Positions 61,597 to 64,000 of a stretch of 64,000 bases of DNA are shown in pieces. The notes under the pieces were generated by a model. That model did not search any database, was not told the DNA's origin, and saw only the letters and a list, made by a program, of their open reading frames with translations. Position numbers and translations under genes: made by a program. Source of the DNA: Larsenimonas rhizosphaerae (lineage in GTDB: Bacteria; Pseudomonadota; Gammaproteobacteria; Pseudomonadales; Halomonadaceae). The stretch's first letter is position 1. The number at the start of each line of letters is the position of its first letter. Location: the NCBI RefSeq assembly GCF_023700005.1, contig NZ_JAMLJK010000003.1, positions 62,001 through 126,000 on the forward strand, in the 5' to 3' direction.

Positions 61597-62304
61597 ATGC
61601 GCTGGTTTGTTATCGGAAGTGCACTGCTGGTACTGGTGTCTTGGTATTGCCTCGGCCAGCCGACCCTGCGCTCGCTCGTTCCTGACGCCTATAATCCGTT
61701 AGTCCCATTGAATATCAATGATGAGGTGACGCCGTTGACGCGCTGGAAGCTTGAACGGTTGAAGCAGGATGATGGCGCCTGCCAGGTCGTACTGGCGCAG
61801 GCGGTCAAAACATCCGATATCGATGTAAGGCCTGTCGGCTCGTTTGTAGTACAGGGATGCCCGCTGAAGAACGTGTCACGCGTGTATCGTACTTCCGTGG
61901 CCTTCAACGCTTCCTTTCTGGCCAGCTGTCCGTTGGTTGTCAGTTGGCTGGTATTCGAGCGTCAGCGTCTTCAGCCAATAACACGCGACATGCTGGGTAC
62001 GTCAGTAGCCCGGGTACGGCACTATGGAAGCTTTGCATGCCGTAATATCTATCATCGTGCCAATGCCCCTCGCAGTGAACATGCAAGTGCCTCCGCGTTC
62101 GACCTGGCGGCGCTCGAGCTGGCTGACGGCCGCCGTCTGGATCTGCTGACGGAGTGGCCGAAGGGTGATGCACGCAGCGAATACTGGCATACCCTGTTCA
62201 AGGGGGCCTGCGATATCTTCGGTACGTCTCTTGGTCCTGATTACAATCAGGCCCATGCCAACCATTTTCATCTGGGAACACGGCGCTTTGGTCTCTGTCG
62301 GTAA
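61597..62304 (+). CDS. Extensin-like family protein
   Basis: A 235-residue protein with an N-terminal membrane anchor (FVIGSALLVLVSWYCLG). The C-terminal domain matches the extensin-like C family: SVARVRHYGSFACRNIYHRA, then SEHASASAFDLAALELADGR and FGTSLGPDYNQAHANHFHLG. The conserved His and Asp residues resemble metal-dependent LAS-type murein peptidases, so a cell-wall role is possible. It has a GTG codon before the ATG at 61597. Confidence 0.85.
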   Translation: MRWFVIGSALLVLVSWYCLGQPTLRSLVPDAYNPLVPLNINDEVTPLTRWKLERLKQDDGACQVVLAQAVKTSDIDVRPVGSFVVQGCPLKNVSRVYRTSVAFNASFLASCPLVVSWLVFERQRLQPITRDMLGTSVARVRHYGSFACRNIYHRANAPRSEHASASAFDLAALELADGRRLDLLTEWPKGDARSEYWHTLFKGACDIFGTSLGPDYNQAHANHFHLGTRRFGLCR

Positions 62305-62400
62305 TGAGCATCGGGCATGTTCGGGTGAAGTAACCTGGCCATCGGTCGTTATAACGGAAGTACTTCGCGCATCAACTGCACATAGGCCTGCGAGATCACG

Positions 62401-63300
62401 ATGATGGAACCTTATCGCTCATACTCTTCGTATATCGATGTGCTTTCACAGTTCGTCAAACAACTGTCGGCGGCTGAACCTCACGCACTCGCAGTGCAGG
62501 ATGATGACCCGAAAGGGCATTCGCCGGGGCATCTGAAAATGTATTTTCTGGACGGTGAAAAGCATTTCATCGGTGTGCTGGGCGTTTTGAAGGTTGATGC
62601 CGAACGGCTGCCACTCAATGGTTGTCTTCCAGGGGCGCCTGGCCACTATCCGGTGCCTGAAGGTCTGCATGAGTACCTGATACGCACCATTGCGCAGCGG
62701 CTGGCCTGGAATCACTACAGTGATCATGGGTTTGCGACCGAATGGTTGACGCATGGCCTGTGGGACACGCTGGCCTGCCGTCTTGAAAACAGTACTCAAA
62801 TGCGTGATTACACCCCTGCATTTACCGAGCCGGGCTTCCCTTATCTTGCGCGGGTAACACTGGGCGGGCAGGGATATCGGTTCCAGATCATGGGGATGGA
62901 GGGTGACTTTCTGGTCGGGCGCCCGCTGCGTTCCTGTCATGTTGGTTCGGAGTCGCTTCCGGCGACCTTTCCCGGACGTGAATGGCTGGTGGAAGAGCAG
63001 GAGCAGGGGCAGGAGCGTCAGTTCATGTTCATGAGTGATTGTGCCTACCTTGTTCCCGAGGAGTGCGTCGACAAGCCGGCGACCTGGTTTGAAGCCCGCG
63101 CGCTGATGCCCATGGAGCAGGCCTGCCAGATATTTGCCCAGGTCGCCGGCCTGTCTTCCTATCTATACCAGGGGCGCATCGAGGTCGCGCCGGCTGTACC
63201 TGCAGACATGCCCGAAGCGGCATCGCGCTTCTGGCCAACGGCGATGGGAGTCACGGTACTGGGAGTGCTGACGGCTCTGACGATTATCGCCTGTCTCTGA
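62401..63300 (+). CDS. Hypothetical tail-anchored protein
   Basis: A 299-residue protein I do not recognise. It has no N-terminal signal, but one hydrophobic segment at the very end (MGVTVLGVLTALTIIACL), so it may be tail-anchored with the bulk in the cytoplasm. The body is rich in aromatic residues (AWNHYSDHGFATEWLTHGLW). Codon use resembles the neighbours. It lies between the extensin-like gene and purE with no clear operon partner. Confidence 0.7.
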   Translation: MMEPYRSYSSYIDVLSQFVKQLSAAEPHALAVQDDDPKGHSPGHLKMYFLDGEKHFIGVLGVLKVDAERLPLNGCLPGAPGHYPVPEGLHEYLIRTIAQRLAWNHYSDHGFATEWLTHGLWDTLACRLENSTQMRDYTPAFTEPGFPYLARVTLGGQGYRFQIMGMEGDFLVGRPLRSCHVGSESLPATFPGREWLVEEQEQGQERQFMFMSDCAYLVPEECVDKPATWFEARALMPMEQACQIFAQVAGLSSYLYQGRIEVAPAVPADMPEAASRFWPTAMGVTVLGVLTALTIIACL

Positions 63301-63418
63301 GCGTTCCATCTTTTCTTGATGCATGATCGGGGGTATCCTGCCCGGTTTCCTGAATGTACTTTTCCTGCCTTGTCGTGCCGCTGGCACCAGGGGGCGGTAT
63401 GCATCAACGGAGCGCATC

Positions 63419-63910
63419 ATGGCACCACGCGTCGGAGTTATCATGGGGTCGGTATCTGACTGGCCTGTAATGGAGCATGCGACTCTCATGCTGGAACAGC
63501 TGGGGGTAGAATTCGAAACACGCGTTGTTTCGGCACATCGCACGCCGGATCTATTGTTCGAGTATGCACGTCAGGCGTCCGAGCGCGGCCTTGAGGTGAT
63601 TATCGCCGGAGCAGGCGGGGCTGCCCATCTTCCCGGTATGGTGGCTTCCCAGACTTCTCTGCCGGTACTGGGCGTGCCGGTGGAGTCAAAGGCCCTGAAG
63701 GGGCTTGATTCCCTGCTGTCCATTGTACAGATGCCGGGCGGCGTGGCCGTTGGTACACTGGCGATCGGCAAGGCTGGTGCGAAGAATGCCGGGCTGCTGG
63801 CGGCGCAGATTATCGGTACGCATGATCAGCAGGTGCGCCAGGCAGTCGATGACTTCCGTACCGAGCAGACCCGTAGCGTGCTGGATACGCCGGATCCGCG
63901 AGAACAGTGA
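63419..63910 (+). CDS. purE: N5-carboxyaminoimidazole ribonucleotide mutase
   Basis: A 163-residue class I Pur[21 protein letters not shown] is the phosphate-binding start, followed by [20 protein letters not shown] and [19 protein letters not shown], all typical. It moves the carboxyl group to form CAIR in purine synthesis, using the product of PurK. The start is ATG at 63419; the longer frame upstream is not coding. Confidence 0.97.
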   Translation: MAPRVGVIMGSVSDWPVMEHATLMLEQLGVEFETRVVSAHRTPDLLFEYARQASERGLEVIIAGAGGAAHLPGMVASQTSLPVLGVPVESKALKGLDSLLSIVQMPGGVAVGTLAIGKAGAKNAGLLAAQIIGTHDQQVRQAVDDFRTEQTRSVLDTPDPREQ

Positions 63911-63912
63911 GC

Positions 63913-63938
63913 GCGTACCCTCAGGGTACGCTTCTTTA
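63913..63938 (+). terminator. Hairpin between purE and purK
   Basis: GCGTACCC (63913-63920) pairs with GGGTACGC (63924-63931), then TTCTTTAT. A partial terminator or attenuator within the purEK pair. Confidence 0.5.
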
Positions 63939-63962
63939 TCCCGCATCGTAATGTGAGCGCTC

Positions 63963-64000
63963 ATGCATATTGGTATTCTGGGAGCTGGACAACTGGGCCG
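63963..64000 (+). CDS. purK: N5-carboxyaminoimidazole ribonucleotide synthase, N-terminus
   Basis: Only the first codons are inside the window: MHIGILGAGQLGR, the nucleotide-binding start of PurK, itself an ATP-grasp enzyme. The position after purE supports the call. The rest is beyond the right edge. Confidence 0.88.
   Translation, partial: MHIGILGAGQLG

Overview
The window is chromosomal DNA of a gammaproteobacterium. It is probably a halophilic member of the Halomonadaceae or a close relative. This rests on the gene order coaBC-dut-algC-argB next to rpmBG, the prfB-lysS and rsmD/ftsYEX-rpoH blocks, acidic proteins, and a BCCT osmolyte transporter. The genus is an inference from gene content, not a match. 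Coding density is high. I saw no rRNA, tRNA, insertion sequence, prophage or CRISPR array.

Layout. (1) 1-4.7 kb: the start of an exported M3-family oligopeptidase, then a gamma-glutamylputrescine set (PuuB-like oxidase, PuuA-like ligase, PuuR-like regulator). (2) 4.8-14.1 kb: a minus-strand oligopeptide import operon, read as oppA, an NlpC/P60 endopeptidase resembling YkfC, oppA, oppA, oppB, oppC and a fused oppDF ATPase. (3) 14.5-20.3 kb: a plus-strand operon of a circularly permuted ATP-grasp ligase, an alpha-E protein, an 830-residue ATP-grasp/alpha-E fusion and a transglutaminase-like protease. A fourth oppA-like gene (20.4-22.0 kb) follows in convergent orientation. (4) 22.1-28.6 kb: prfB with its programmed frameshift, lysS, an acidic orphan, an MFS pump, bolA, a HolD-like gene, rimI and a ZapB-like gene.

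(5) 28.7-35.6 kb: rsmD, ftsY-ftsE-ftsX, rpoH and a GGDEF/EAL protein. (6) 35.6-42.8 kb: minus-strand coaBC-dut-algC-argB-slmA, then plus-strand e(P4)-type phosphatase, radC, rpmB and rpmG. (7) 42.8-54.5 kb: an accessory stretch with a host-attachment-family protein, a FIST-domain chemoreceptor, an Old Yellow Enzyme, a YhdT/SSS symporter pair, two tandem DJ-1/PfpI proteins with an aldo/keto reductase, rmuC, an AT-rich acyltransferase and a diguanylate cyclase. (8) 54.8-64 kb: crcB with a small partner, pstSCAB behind a Pho box, a BCCT transporter, an extensin-like protein, an unknown tail-anchored protein, purE and the start of purK.

The most interesting part is roughly 1-22 kb. A poorly characterised ATP-grasp/alpha-E/transglutaminase cluster, of a type predicted to make or process a peptide-like product, sits inside a large set of peptide import and cleavage genes. 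The second ATP-grasp domain, in the fusion, appears to have lost its nucleotide-binding motifs. The sequence supports a link between this cluster and peptide or murein-peptide traffic, but does not prove one.
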